The translations under genes were made by a program, and so were the position numbers. A DNA stretch of 52,934 nucleotides from Phlegmacium glaucopus. Its lineage: Eukaryota > Basidiomycota > Agaricomycetes > Agaricales > Cortinariaceae. Every line of letters starts with the position of its first letter. Position 1 is the stretch's first letter. Where the stretch lies: assembly GCA_015039465.1 (NCBI GenBank), contig MU130344.1:1-52934 (forward strand). The letters run 5' to 3'. The notes beneath the pieces were generated by a model. That model did not search any database and had not been told where the DNA came from. It saw only the letters and a list, made by a program, of their open reading frames with translations. Shown one piece after another: positions 23,601-34,984 of this stretch.

Positions 23601-23960
23601 GGGGGATCTAGGGGAGGTGATTGGCAGTAGGGGAGGTCCGTCGTGCAGTAATGATAGGTAATGATCGAACCCTACTCGGGTTGTAAAACAATAAGATCCG
23701 GAGTAAAAACCGTCGGTGGGCATGTGACAGTGAACAGGGACGTTCTGATTCATCACATTTCTATCAGGCCGCAGCCCGAATCCGTCTCTCTCCGTTTAAA
23801 AATGGTTTTCGAGGTATTTAGAAACAGGTTTTCCACTTTTTACTGTGGAAATATAACCCGGTGCCAGCAGGTGCCAGAAGTGGTAGCTAGGGAAATTTTC
23901 GTATATGAAGGCAGCGGAACTTACTTTCATGCCCCCAGTCTGTTTCATAACGAATCTTAA
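20640..23960. other. Intergenic region without a supported gene
   Basis: Composition is normal with CpG present. Two overlapping minus-strand frames at 20,753-21,090 (97 and 106 codons) and one at 21,111-21,407 (98 codons) are the longest; none shows a domain or agreeing splice sites. The stretch is 3.3 kb and may hold a diverged or broken gene at 20.7-21.4 kb, but nothing firm can be said. Positions 22,560-23,500 are AT-richer and likely hold the distal promoter of the copper ATPase. Confidence 0.45.
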
Positions 23961-24107
23961 CGACTGAGGTGAGTAAGTACTGCAGTCTTTCTACTTCAAA
24001 ACTAATTACTGACATTTACTTTGTTCTATAGGTACTCCTATTTCACAACACGACTCCTTTGAACATCTTTCAACTGGTAGTTCTATACTGTTGGTTCAAA
24101 CACTACA

Positions 24108-27100
24108 ATGGAGGAATCCGATGGCTCAAAGCACCCCTCTGGGAACGAAAAGAGTTCGGCCTACGCACCCGGCGTGAAAAGCACTGTTCGACTAGCTGTG
24201 GGCGGTATGACTTGCGTGGCATGCGTACGAGCCATCACAGACGCTGTTTCAGAACTGGAGGGAGTGTCCGACATCTCGGTCAACCAAGTAAGGAAGTCGG
24301 CTTCTGCAGTAGTCACGGGAGCAGATCTGGTGGAATCTATCGTGGCAATTATCGAGGATATTGGCTATGAATGCAAGGTTATTTCCGTGACACCTGTGGC
24401 AGCCGTAGGAACTTCAGGGCGGGTGGACAAGACGCGAAGTGTCGCTGTCGAGTTTCACGGCATGGAATATCTGTCAGTCCCAATTTGTCGTGTGATTTGA
24501 AATTTCAACCCTGACTGGAAGTTTTGAAAGGCCAAAAAAAATCGAAGACATATTGGAGGAATTTGGATCCAACGTAACCATCCTGAAGCCCTATACCAGC
24601 GACCCTCTCAATGTCCTTCGCATTACCTACACACCGTCTGCGCCTCATTTCACAATCCGAACGATAATATCAACTATTTCTATCACTACATCAACGCCCA
24701 TCTCTGCCATCTCAATATGGCATCCCCCTTCCTCGGACGAGGTTTCTCGGCAGATGTATAGAAAAGAACAAAAAAAACTCTTACTCCGACTCATGGTTGC
24801 CATTATAGCTGCCATTCCGATATTTATCATAGGAATTGTGTACATGTCACTTCTCAAAGCCGACAATCCAGGCCGACTATATTTCGAAAGGCCGATATGG
24901 AAGGGTCAAGTTGCGAGAGGCGAGTGGGCTTTATTTATCATTTCCACGCCTGTCATGTTCTATGCTGCTGAGGTGAGTGAAAACGGAGTACTCTCCCATA
25001 CACGTTACACATTGAAGCTGATCATAATCCAGGACTTTCATCGAAGATCGTTACAGGAGCTTTGGTTCCTTTGGAAACCAGGAAGTCGAGCATCGTGGGC
25101 AACACGTTTCCTCCGTTTTGGGAGTATGAATCTACTCGTGGGTGTTTCTGATGTTAACTTCCTGGACCCTGGTAATTCATCATCAATTAATCAAAGGTTT
25201 CTCTTGGAGTCTCAGTAGCTTATTTCTCATCTATCGCCGAGCTCGCAATATCTGCAAGTAGAGATCCAAATGGCGTTATTGTCTCTGCGGATTCGACGAC
25301 TTATTTCGACTCTGTCGCGTTCCTAACTATGTTTCTCCTAATTGGTACGCACGGTCACGCATGTCTCTTTCCATAACGAAGTGCTAACATTTATCTAGGA
25401 CGTTTCATTGAAGCTTTCAGCAAACACCAAGCAGCCAATGCGATTACTCTCCTTGGTAAATTACGAGGTTCCGATGCTCTTCTGCTAACCCGCGAAGCCG
25501 AATCAACGTCGTCCTCGACATCGTCTTTGACCCGAAACCCAGAAGACCCCACTCATACAACAGTAGAAAAGATATCAGTCGATCTTCTCGAAGTAGGGGA
25601 CATTGTACGCGTTCCACCGGGAGCGACTCCTCCAGCAGACGGGACTATTGTGTCTTTAGATGCTACTAATTTTGATGAGAGTTCACTGACAGGGGAGAGT
25701 CGGAATGTGATGAAAACCACTGGAGATCAGGTATTTGTTGGGACGATCAATAAGTTACGGGTGGTAGATGTGAGAGTCGACGCAATAGAAGGGGAAACCA
25801 TGTAAGCTAATCAATCTATATCCTCTTTCTTTTTCTGACCAAATTTAATAGGCTAGAGCAAGTCATCGAAGCGGTTCTTCAAGGTCAAATGAAGAGAGCT
25901 CCTATTGAGCGAATCGTAGATGTTGTGACAGCATATTTTGTCCCAGTCGTAACGACTCTTGCCATATTTACTTGGATTATCTGGTTAAGTCTCGGTTTAT
26001 GCGGTGCTTTACCAGCCAATACACTGGAAAATAGCGTTGGAGGATGGCGTACGTCTTCTTTTTCTTTCGTTAATTTAATAAACCCTGCTGACCACCATTA
26101 AACAGCCATCTGGTCTCTCGAATTTGCGATAGCTGTATTCGTTATTGCATGTCCTTGCGGTATAGCTCTGGCAGCTCCGACAGCATTGCTGGTAGGTTCT
26201 GGACTTGCTGCGAAGTACGGTATTCTGGCTCGAGGCGGCGGTGAAGCGTTCCAAGAGGCATCACAAATCGACGTTATTGTTTTCGACAAGACTGGAACTC
26301 TGACCGAAGGTACTGAGCCTAAAGTCACTGATGTGATCTTTCACTGGCCACAGTCTACGGGCAAAGACGGAAGTAATCATCAGCTTAACGACGATGAAGG
26401 AAAATGGATTGACGCGATAGCTGCGATCGTCCTTCAATTGGCTTCTACCAGCTCTCATCCTCTGTGTCTTTCTTTACGTCAACACTATCTGGATGCGGGC
26501 GGCGCACTTCCAGCAGTCGCCGGAATTGATATCGAGGAACTTCCAGGTTGTGGAATGAGCGGTTTATTCCGCTTTCAGTCTGGAGATGGCAACATCGCAG
26601 AAACCCGAGCTCTCTTGGGTAACGAGACCTGGCTCCGCGGACTGGGTGCGACGTCTGATCAGGATTCCGAACAATTACATCGCATGAAATCGCAGGGCAA
26701 AAGTGTTGTTCTACTCGCTCTGGATAATACGACATTAGATACGATATCCACTTCGCCTGGAGCCGATTTCTCCATCGTTGCGATATTCGCTATCTCAGAC
26801 GAAATTCGACCTGAAGCACCCTTCGTCATTTCCCAGCTTCATGGACAAGGCATCGAGACCTGGATGATTTCAGGCGATAACGAAATAACTGCACAGGCCG
26901 TTGCGAGATCAGTTGGGATTCCTTCAGAAAATGTTATCGCGGGGGTGTTGCCTCAACAAAAGGTAAGGGTTCGCTTAGAACATAAAAGAACATTTTAATC
27001 AAAAATTTCGTCTCATAGGCAGAAAGAATCCGTTGGCTCCAGTCCCTACCTCGACGGACCATGAAGAAGAGAAATCACAACCAGAAGGAGAGAAGGAAAG

Positions 27101-27690
27101 TAGTGGCTATGGTCGGAGATGGAATAAACGATGCTCCAGTACGTTCACACATAACCTTTAAATTATTCACATTGATTCCCTTTTTCTAGGCATTGACAGC
27201 TGCCGATGTTGGTATAGCCATGGGGTCTGGGAGCGATATCGCTCTCTCTAGCGCCAAATTTGTCCTTCTATCATCCAACCTTCGCACATTGCTAATTTTG
27301 ACCGACTTATCGAGGAAGGTGTTCAGGAGGATCAAGTTCAATTTTGTCGGTTTCTTTCCCTCTTTGTACATTTCGAAGATTACTAAATGTTGACACATAA
27401 CATTAGGCCTGGGCGACCGTTTACAACCTCGTAGCCCTCCCCGTTGCAGCAGGTGTTATTTACCCTGCAGGGCATGCGAGGCTTAGTCCCGTATGGTCAT
27501 CTTTGGCCATGGCATTGTCGTGCGTTCTTCTTTTCTCAAATATATTCCATTTTAAATATTGTATGTTAGCTCAACGTCGGTGGTGTGCAGCTCTCTTCTT
27601 TTGAGACTATACAAAGAGCCAAAATTCAGTAACCCTGACACCATTTCCGAAGTTGCTACCCCTGAAAAAAAGCATGCAATCGAAGTTTGA
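24108..27690 (+). CDS. Copper-transporting P1B-type ATPase (CCC2-like)
   Basis: It pumps Cu(I) across a membrane using ATP; in fungi the CCC2 type loads the secretory pathway. The model has 11 exons, with introns at about 24,473-24,521, 24,973-25,032, 25,138-25,196, 25,345-25,398, 25,802-25,851, 26,049-26,105, 26,963-27,018, 27,139-27,189, 27,346-27,406 and 27,520-27,569, giving about 1000 residues. An N-terminal heavy-metal domain has GMTCVAC (about residue 33). Later come TGES, the transmembrane CPC motif in VIACPCGIALAAPTALL, DKTGT, the P1B nucleotide-domain SSHPLC, ISGDN and GDGINDAP. The second metal domain is degenerate: it keeps FHGM but has no CxxC. A probable 5' UTR intron runs about 23,969-24,032. 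The start ATG precedes EESDGSKHPS. The C-terminus is short, ending KKHAIEV. Confidence 0.92.
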
Positions 27691-27719
27691 TCAATATCGG
27701 AAGATATTCCCGTTGATCT

Positions 27720-28110
27720 CTTCGGAAGGGATCTGAAAGACACCTGCAAGCGACCACCAACAACTCCAAGTCCGTTGTTATACTGTATAGAAAGAAGAAT
27801 CTCCCAACATCACGTTCGAAAATATTTTCGCATCGCACATGGTAGAAAAATCTGTAGGCATAGGACAATCTTCCATATGTTAACTTAAAACAAAAACAAA
27901 ATAATATTTATCACACATGACGAGCATGAAATGCTAGTTAGTTGGAGTGTGGCTTCTGGTGGGTTTGAACGTACTGATATCAACCATCCAATGGCTATGG
28001 GGATTATCAGAGAGAGTACCACGGTAAAGCCACAGAATTGCCTTGACCATCCGTTCTTCAGGAGTGTTACCACTTGCTTCCCATTCTTTACGTCGCTTTT
28101 CCAATTGCGT
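27720..28110 (-). pseudogene. Duplicated 3' end of the AIM9-like phosphotransferase gene
   Basis: This segment matches 31,430-31,810, the last exon and 3' flank of the phosphotransferase at 31.7-33.6 kb, in the same orientation. Shared landmarks are ACACCTGCAA, TTCTTCAGGAGTGTTACCAC and AAACAAAAACAAAA. The copy starts about 30 bases after the stop of the copper ATPase. It has lost the reading frame in places and carries no kinase residues. At about 28,110 it switches abruptly to sequence related to 34.54 kb. Confidence 0.8.
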
Positions 28111-28116
28111 ATAAAC

Positions 28117-28195
28117 TCTCGTTCAAGTTGTCAAGCCGCTACAATACGCACAGCTGGCCGACGCGCAACTGGAGATAAGTGCGGTGTTCATTTCA
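28117..28195 (+). pseudogene. Fragment copy of secreted-protein exon 1 end
   Basis: Positions 28,117-28,195 match 34,543-34,620: the last codons of exon 1 (frame QLADAQLE) and the start of the intron of the secreted-protein gene at 34,344. The donor site GAGGTAAGTG has become GAGATAAGTG. It is fused directly to the phosphotransferase fragment on its left and to gene family B on its right. Confidence 0.75.
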
Positions 28196-28338
28196 AAGGG
28201 AGGGAGGGAATATGATTGCGCTTTGGAAGCCGGCCCTAAGTTCCATTATGTAGTTGAGGCACCCAGTCAAAGTTCAACTTGTTACTTATCCCCTTCTCCT
28301 CGTCATATTCTTGCATCACAGCGTCACAGGAAAGAGGT

Positions 28339-28898
28339 ATGGACATCCTAGATGGCTCTGGAACTGCAAGCATTCAGAATATTGTAAGTGTTGGGCATAG
28401 ATGCATCCCGTTAAAGTGCTCAATTGGGTTTTCGGCTGGACAGGATCAATCCGAGTTGCGAGGACCGATTCGGACACATCGCAAAAGGTTCCTGCGCGTT
28501 GCTTCCCTCCATTTGGATGGCAAGATAGTATATGGTCTAATCTCACGGTCTCTCTCTTACGAGGTCAGCGTCAGCCTGTGAAAGTCTCATTACAATTTAA
28601 TCATTGTAATATAACAGGAATCACTCATAGAAGCGATGTCCATGTTCAAAATATCACCGGTTCCTCTCAGTACTTTATCATGGAGGTGTCGCCTACCGAC
28701 GGAGCAACCTGGGCAGGCTTCAGGGGGGTGCCTTGCAATAATATCGCCTTCAATCTGGGCAGACATAATGGAAGATGGGGATGTAGACGAGGTCGTTCTT
28801 TGTGGGACTAAGGCTCAAGCAAACATATATTGGTATCCTAAAGCTAGAGGTTTGCTCCTTTCTCCCCCCTCTTAGCTAACATGGCTGATGCCTTGTAG
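28339..28898 (+). CDS. Unknown duplicated small protein, family B copy 1
   Basis: I do not recognise it. The evidence for coding comes from comparison with the copy at 35,446-35,967: in the frame FLRVASLHLDGKIVYGLIS, and in DVDEVVLCG further on, differences between the copies fall mainly at third codon positions. Proposed exons: MDILDGSGTASIQN, then after an intron starting GTAAGT a part ending SRSLSYE, then after a GTCAGC...CAG intron a part starting ESLIEAMSMFK. Total about 140 residues. The C-terminus differs between copies (in copy 1 the frame stops at 28,873-28,875 unless a short extra intron is used). No signal peptide or known motif. The first intron acceptor is uncertain. Confidence 0.4.
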
Positions 28899-28904
28899 AT
28901 GGGT

Positions 28905-29780
28905 AGTTTGTCGTACCCAAATGAATATATATTTATTTAATTTATTTGAACGGTAAGCCGGAGAAGTCTGTTCGCCGGTGGTCCAAGTGATTTGTGATTT
29001 GATTGATGCGTTGATGGGCTAGACTACCGGTTATTACAAGTGGCAAGATCCGGTAAAGCCCCATGCTGTCCCATGGCGTGTTTGGAATTGTATGCGCTTA
29101 GCTATTGCTACCCATCACATGGATTCTATTCCTTACAACATCATCAATCACAGTCAAATATGAACAGGTTCAAGACTGCTCAAGACTATGTTAAATGGAG
29201 TGATAAATAGGACTGCCAACCATCACCGTAATAGGGTGCTATGAGCGTCGAGGCTTTTGAGGGGTACTAGTCGGTGATCATCGGGTCGGTTCTGACCCCT
29301 CTGTCATTCACTATTGTTGCCTTCATCAGCAAATCAGGATTTTATTACCAGTGCCGGACAGTGCCTATGATATATGATAGCAAATTGATTTATACTAATA
29401 GTGCTGTCAAGCTTCACCTTTCACACTATCCATAAACAGCTAGAAAGCCATAGTAGCATCTAGTCAAGATTGCTTCTGATAGCGTTGCCAAAGCATTGCC
29501 GCCAAGATAAATTACGATACAGCAGAAATATGAATAACTGAAGACAAATTTGATAATACTTAATACTAAATAGACAGCAGCAAACGAGCACGAACTCCAA
29601 CTTACGACACATTATTGATGGTCAACAATGAATAAAACAAGACTCAATTACTTACCTTGTTCCGGCTTCTGTTGCTAAATAATGGCAGGTGTATTGGCGT
29701 TCGGAAGTGATGTAAATGAGCATTTATCAAATCAGAAAATTTCTGCGGAAATGCAATTCAAACATTCAAACCTCATTGAA
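28905..29780. other. Intergenic, partly duplicated
   Basis: A word GGTAAGCCGGAGAA near 28,952 recurs at 36,289, so the family B duplication runs past its coding part. The rest is AT-rich with no gene seen. Confidence 0.5.
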
Positions 29781-29787
29781 ATTTTTT

Positions 29788-29965
29788 GGAAGCCGGCCCT
29801 AAGTTCCATCAGTCGTGATCTAAGCGCCCAATCAAAGTTCAACTTGTTATTCCCTTCTTCTTGTCATATTCGTGCATCAAAGCGTCACAGGAAAAATGTA
29901 TGGATATAGATGGCTCTGCGACTGTAAGTGTTCAGAATATTGTGAGTTGGGTGTAGATCCATCCG
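29788..29965 (+). pseudogene. Family B fragment, copy 3
   Basis: It matches the 5' flank and exon 1 of family B (landmarks TTGGAAGCCGGCCCTAAGTT, GTCACAGGAAA, GATGGCTCTG). It breaks off near 29,965, where the sequence changes to one shared with 43,318-43,430, the upstream region of the fourth ADP-ribosyltransferase-like copy. No second exon follows. Confidence 0.7.
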
Positions 29966-29969
29966 TTAA

Positions 29970-30400
29970 ACAAAACAGTCATGCGATCTGTGGGGCCAAC
30001 GTGATTTTCTCCAAGATTATGTGTATAAATAAACAATGGCTAAGTGTTTATACACACGGCAGACTCATAACTTCAGTTACATACTCGACAATCTATATGC
30101 TTGAGAGATCTATTCGACGGTAGAAATCAAGATGCAAGACTTGTATTCAGGAAGGGGAAAACGAGAGAGCGGGATATGAAATAGGCATTAGTAGATCTAT
30201 AAATAGAGGCGGATGATGTTGGATGGATGTAGATGGTCAAATATAAGGAAGATGGTCTAGACTCCTGCGGATTGGCGTCTGGTGGCGCTTTGAAAGTCAT
30301 GTGTTGAATGAGGTGCTGAGCGTGTACGGCATGCCTGCTGTTGGTGGCAGCAAGGTTTTCATTTCTTGCTTCCCTGTTCCCACTCGCACAATCTATTTCG
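29970..30400. repeat. Duplicated upstream region of the ART-like family
   Basis: A stretch containing CAGTTACATACTCGACAAT, CATTCAGGAAGGG-like and ATGAAATAGGCATTA words is shared with 36,330-36,630, with 43,310-43,670 and in short form with 42,095-42,220. It is the conserved 5' flank of the four ART-like copies and probably carries their promoter. Confidence 0.75.
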
Positions 30401-31328
30401 ATGGATTTACAACCTACCGAAAACAAGTGGGGATCGCCGGTGAAATTCCACCGATTTCAAAAAGCGTACTGTGGTACAACTTACCGCCCCAAGTTAGGAT
30501 TCCTCTCCGGCAACTCAGACTACGATGCCTTCCCAGAATCCCAAGTTTATATCAGTATGAGCAAAGATCCATAGCTGAGGATCACGCTATATGGTCGTGT
30601 ACACAACCCAGTCCCTTCATTTCAACAACATCTGACTTGGCATGGGCGCAGAGGGTGGCGAAGGGCATGATGTCGCGGTGCACACTTGCAGATCCTATAC
30701 ATATCGCTGAGATATCACCGGATCGTGCTATTAGTGGCTCCATGCGCTACTACCACTGGGACTCATTAGTATATGAACTCGATGCGCGCATTGAGGACAA
30801 AGATAGAAACTATCATGAAACTGTGTTTCTCGGACATATAACTGTGGAAGCTATAACTTGGATGAGACAGTGCAGGAATCTGAAGAGCATTGTTTCGAAG
30901 ACGAAGGAAGGGATGAGGGCTATGAACAAGGGAAATATAAAGACTTAGAGCAATACAAGACAGTGCAGGAGTCTGAAGAGAATTGTTTCGAAGACGAAGA
31001 AGAGAATGAGGACTACGAGCAAGATCAATACGAAGACTTGGAGTAACGAGAATACTCAGGGGGTGACGGTCCACTTTTCGCTACCCTCTATCAATATATT
31101 AAGGAGAATTCAGATTACATAAATTATCTGTTGGATTTGATGTCGGAAATAAAAATAGATGGGGAGGATTCAGATGAAGGCGAAGAAGCTGCTGAGGACT
31201 CGGAGGCGGAAGGAGAGGAAGGAGAGTGGCATAGTTATCAGGCAGGTCTAATGAGATGTCTACATACTGAGTTAGCAGAAGAGGAAGACGTTGATTTGAA
31301 AAGTCCCAGTGAGTGTGTCCTCTACTAG
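30401..31328 (+). pseudogene. ART-like family copy 1, disabled
   Basis: Homologous to the intact copy at 36,632-37,471. The frame starting MDLQPTENKWGSPV is lost at about 30,534-30,543, where an 8-base insertion (GAATCCCA, repeating the neighbouring TCCCA) shifts it. The frame resumes as EQRSIAEDHAIWS and contains the SPFISTTSDLAWAQ motif. A one-base loss after EAITW shifts it again into the acidic tail. The tail here has an internal repeat: ESEEHCFEDE and ESEENCFEDE with DYEQDQYEDLE endings. A stop at 31,044-31,046 is followed by more tail-like sequence to 31,328. Confidence 0.75.
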
Positions 31329-31654
31329 CGTTATCGTTATTTTCCATCCGAGCATCCGAGTCCTTTCTCAGCGAATCGATTTGGATATTGGTCTTACGAA
31401 CAGCCTTATTGGGAAATGAGATTGATCTTCAATCGATCTGAAAGACACCTGCAAACCAACACCAACAACTCCAAGTCCGTTGTTACGCTGTAGAAAAAGG
31501 AGAATCTCCCAATATCGCGTTCGGAAATATTTCCGCATCGCAGAATATGTATTCACATGGTAAAAAATCTGTAGCTGTAGGCATAGGACAATCTTCCGTA
31601 TGTTAACTTGAAACAAAAACAAAAACAAGATATTTATTGCACATTAAATGCTAA

Positions 31655-33606
31655 TTAGTTGGTGGGGTTTAACGTACTGATATCAACCTTCAAATGGCTA
31701 CGGGGATTATCAGAGAGAGTATCTCGGTAAGGCCACAGAATCGCCTTGACCATCCGTTCTTCAGGAGTGTTACCACTTGCTTCCCATTCTTTACGTTGCT
31801 TTTCCAACTGCGTCCGAACTCTCTCGAATTGGGCCTGATCCCCAGCCACGTACCCAAATTCAGCAAGGGAGAATTCTTCATATAAAGCACTTGCACGCGC
31901 TTGATGCTTTAACCAATAGGCGTAAGCCGCTGCGTGCTCCTTGCATTCCGCAGGCGTGAAATCAATGGGACATTTGTGCCCAGGAGCGATTTCATTCCAC
32001 CGTTTACAGACATTAATAAGTACCTCCCTAAGTTAGCAACCGTCAGCAGGTGAACTCTCGCAAAAAGACATTATAGAGCTCACCTGAAAGGTAGAAGTCC
32101 CGTTCTCCACGTACTCTGAGCCAGACCTTCTAATTCACGACGCTGAGCCAAAGCTGGCAGGTGAACGATGTCCTGCAGTGCAAGGGATTCAAACAATTTA
32201 CATAAGACTGTTTCATTATGGATACGCTTAGCTTCCTTTTGTGTGGCAGCATCAAGAGTATCGAAGTGGGGCGGGAGGCTGAGAGCTTCGGACGGCCACG
32301 TCGCGCGGTACATTTCTGGAACAGTGAGCTGCAGAAAGGCCGGTCCGACCCATGCTCCCTGCCAGTCAATGCACGATGTTATATTCAGCTGTACCTTGCC
32401 GTCTTGCGCTGTGGAGTCTGATGGAATGACGAACAAGTTCCCAGAATGCAAGTCCGGGTGCCATAGGTGGCCATGAAGGTATCGACTATTTTGAGGGACG
32501 AGGCGAGGAAGAAGGTATTTATAATACTCCAAAACTTCGATGTGATCGTCCTGCTTTCCCTGGAGAGGCAGACCGCAGAGGAAATCGTCGTAGAGATGGG
32601 GCTTTACGTAGCGATCGATCCAGGTCTGCTCTCGTACGACAACGTCGACCATGTATTCAAGAGCAGAGGTCCCTAGTATCATGTTTGTCAGAATATCAGA
32701 GCGAGAGGAAAAAGTACACGCACATGGACCACGGTCTATTTCCATCGAAGCGCGTTCGTCCTCCCAGAAATCTCGCCGAGCGATAGGTCCCATACAGAAC
32801 GGACTGATATCGACACCTTCAGGAACGGTTTCGAGGAAGTCCACTGTTGATCTTTGGGATGCATCGATATCGCCCTTGTAGTAGATGCTTCCATAGTGAG
32901 TGAAACGCAGGTCCAATAAAGGACGATGGAGTTGAGCGAGTTTGTGAACAAGATCCACGTGGTCGACGGTTTCCCACACCTTACGACTGAGAGGCTCACC
33001 CTCCACTTTCTCCATGATGATGAATTCTGACTCCACTTCGGTCGACTGGGGTCGCGAGCTCCAAGCGAACACCTTTGGAACTGGCATCCCCAAGCGTCTC
33101 AAGAAGTCCATGGTCGCAACTTCGCTTGCTGTGGTGAAGTGGGACGGACCACTGATTGTGGTGGGAATGCTGGCGACGACTTGCTGGCCGTTTTGGAATG
33201 TGACGAGGAAGACACGATTGCAAGATTCGGCTATCTTCTTCATGGATTGTACCTGTTGAGGGTCAACATTCGTTGTTTATACGAGAAATTCAGAACATAC
33301 TTGGGAGCCTATCGTCCTGGATGCCACGCGTTGCAACCCATCTACGTTGAAAGGAGCGTATCGGGACTTGAGATGAGCGTCGTTGTTGCATAACCAGCGC
33401 CCAGAAGTAAACGAGAAGAAGGGATTGACTGTGAAGAAAGTCAAACTTTTAAAGTGGTTTACGGCGAAACTGACCTTCTTCTGGGAACCCTTTTCGACCA
33501 ACTGCAGACAACAAAATTCTTGCTTTAGAAAACATGGACGAAGAGACTGGTTACAAAAATAGCCATCATTACCTGCAGCCACTAGTGTGGTGAAAATCCC
33601 GGGCAT
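31655..33606 (-). CDS. AIM9-like phosphotransferase (APH/choline-kinase fold)
   Basis: It belongs to the aminoglycoside-phosphotransferase-like family common in fungi; the substrate is unknown. The model has five exons: 33,606-33,573, 33,501-33,475, 33,428-33,301, 33,252-32,084 and 32,027-31,655, all with GT-AG introns of 46-71 nt, giving about 576 residues. The N-terminal part has FFSFTSGRWL (typical of the AIM9 group), then the lobe with VVASIPT and FIIMEKVEG, the catalytic loop HGHLWHPDLHSGNLF (Asp and Asn in place), and IDWQGAWVGP in the position of the metal-binding Asp. The last exon ends KVDISTLNPTN. AIM9 proteins are often mitochondrial, but the short start MPGIFTTLVAAG is only weakly target-like. 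Its 3' end is copied at 27.7-28.1 kb. Confidence 0.88.
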
Positions 33607-33799
33607 ATCGGACTGATATCTAACATCCTTGCTCGAGCGCTCACGTTTCTGGGTTCGCACAGATCATCTTCCTCGATTCCTCGGTCTCTTGTCCCTGAAT
33701 CATAGCATATGTTGGGATCCACCATATGACCGCCCTGATTCGCGTTCTTTAAAAAAGTCAGTGTTATGGGAAGGTCATCCAATAATAATCATTCATGCG

Positions 33800-34230
33800 A
33801 TTGTTAACCCATGATAACATTTTTAAATCTCCAATAATTCAGGAATCGGTACTCTACAATCGCGCCGGTTTTTTCTGGGCCGCAACCGATTACCTTTCAT
33901 TGACTCGGATCAGTTCGATTCCCTTGGAAAATATGCACAATTTATTTCTGGTTCTGATTGTTAGGCACAGGCCATGTCGACCTGTGGGCACAGATGTCCT
34001 GATTAGAAGAAACCCCACCGTCTACCGTGGTTTGACTCTGTCTTGAGAAGGTAACATGAATGGAAAGGCATGTGAATATTGCGGTTTTCGTTTATTGGCC
34101 GACCTCTGGAGATAGAAATACTTCCAGCCCTTGATTTGACCCTCCTTGGCTAGCTCCGGTTTCTTCGTATTTGTATGACTATCTTGAGGTATCAGCTGAC
34201 TTAGCGAAATCAACGCTCTACTGATATGAT
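33800..34230. other. Short intergenic spacer
   Basis: It lies between the start of the phosphotransferase gene on the minus strand and the secreted-protein gene on the plus strand, so it holds both promoters. No other feature was seen. Confidence 0.5.
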
Positions 34231-34236
34231 CTTGGG

Positions 34237-34243
34237 TATAAAG
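34237..34243 (+). promoter_or_regulatory. TATA box of the secreted-protein gene
   Basis: TATAAAG within GGGTATAAAGAGGGGAGG, 107 bases before the start codon at 34,344. The spacing is right for a fungal core promoter. Confidence 0.65.
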
Positions 34244-34343
34244 AGGGGAGGCTCCCGACTTGCAATTCCGCATCAGCAGGTCTGATTCTACCTCACCCAA
34301 CCCAACCTAAGTGTACGACAGGTTCCTACAACTCTACTACGCC

Positions 34344-34984
34344 ATGAAATCTACGACTATCCTCGTTACCTTCCTCGGGATTTTAACAGCTGTTGCTGCT
34401 CTTCCGCTCTCCAACGTTCATATTAATGTTGGCACCACAAGTCAAGCTTTGGAAGGACGTTTTGTCGATGAGAATGACCCCATTTTTGCGAGATACGTTG
34501 AACCCACTTCCGAAATAAGTGAGCGTGATTACGCGGATGGGGTTCAAGTTGTCAAGCCACGACAATATGAACAGCTGGCCGACGCGCAGCTGGAGGTAAG
34601 TGCGGTGTTTATCTGTTACCCACCCGCCTCTAACCAGTCTTGTAGATCCGATCACCCGCGCCCGGAATTAAGGGCGCCCTCAAGAAAGCCTTGGAACTTG
34701 CTTCGCAGTCCTCAAAATTCAGCAAGATATGGCGCACCACTGCATCTGGAGCCGATGGGAGTTCCGCCTATACCGACAATAACATCCGCTTTGATCGGGA
34801 TGGGCCTCGGCGCGTTTTGCAAATCAACGCCCAGACTCAAGATCCGACCTTGAAGAAGTTCATTCAGGCTCAGCGCAGGGGGACCCACACGCAGTTGGCT
34901 GTTCTCGACATCACAGGCCAGACCGGGACGGCGAAAGAAATGAAGGCCTTCATAAAGCAGGCCCTCGACGAGGCGACCAAGTAA
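34344..34984 (+). CDS. Small secreted protein, unknown function
   Basis: Two exons (34,344-34,595 and 34,646-34,984; the 50-nt intron starts GTAAGTGCGG and ends TTGTAG) give 196 residues. The N-terminus MKSTTILVTFLGILTAVAA is a clear signal peptide with cleavage near residue 19-20. The mature N-terminal part looks like a propeptide (SERDYADGVQVVKPRQYEQL). The second exon encodes a compact basic domain with GALKKALELASQSSKF, FIQAQRRGTHTQLAVLDIT and a C-terminal helix. No cysteine pattern was seen. I do not recognise the domain. A tail fragment of exon 1 is copied at 28,117. The start is chosen for the signal peptide; an ATG at 34,311 upstream in the same frame would spoil it. Confidence 0.8.

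Noticed and set aside
33890..33930. tRNA-like CAGTTCGATTCCC
   Set aside because: Only a T-loop-like word is present; no acceptor stem or anticodon arm could be folded. No tRNA was found in the window.
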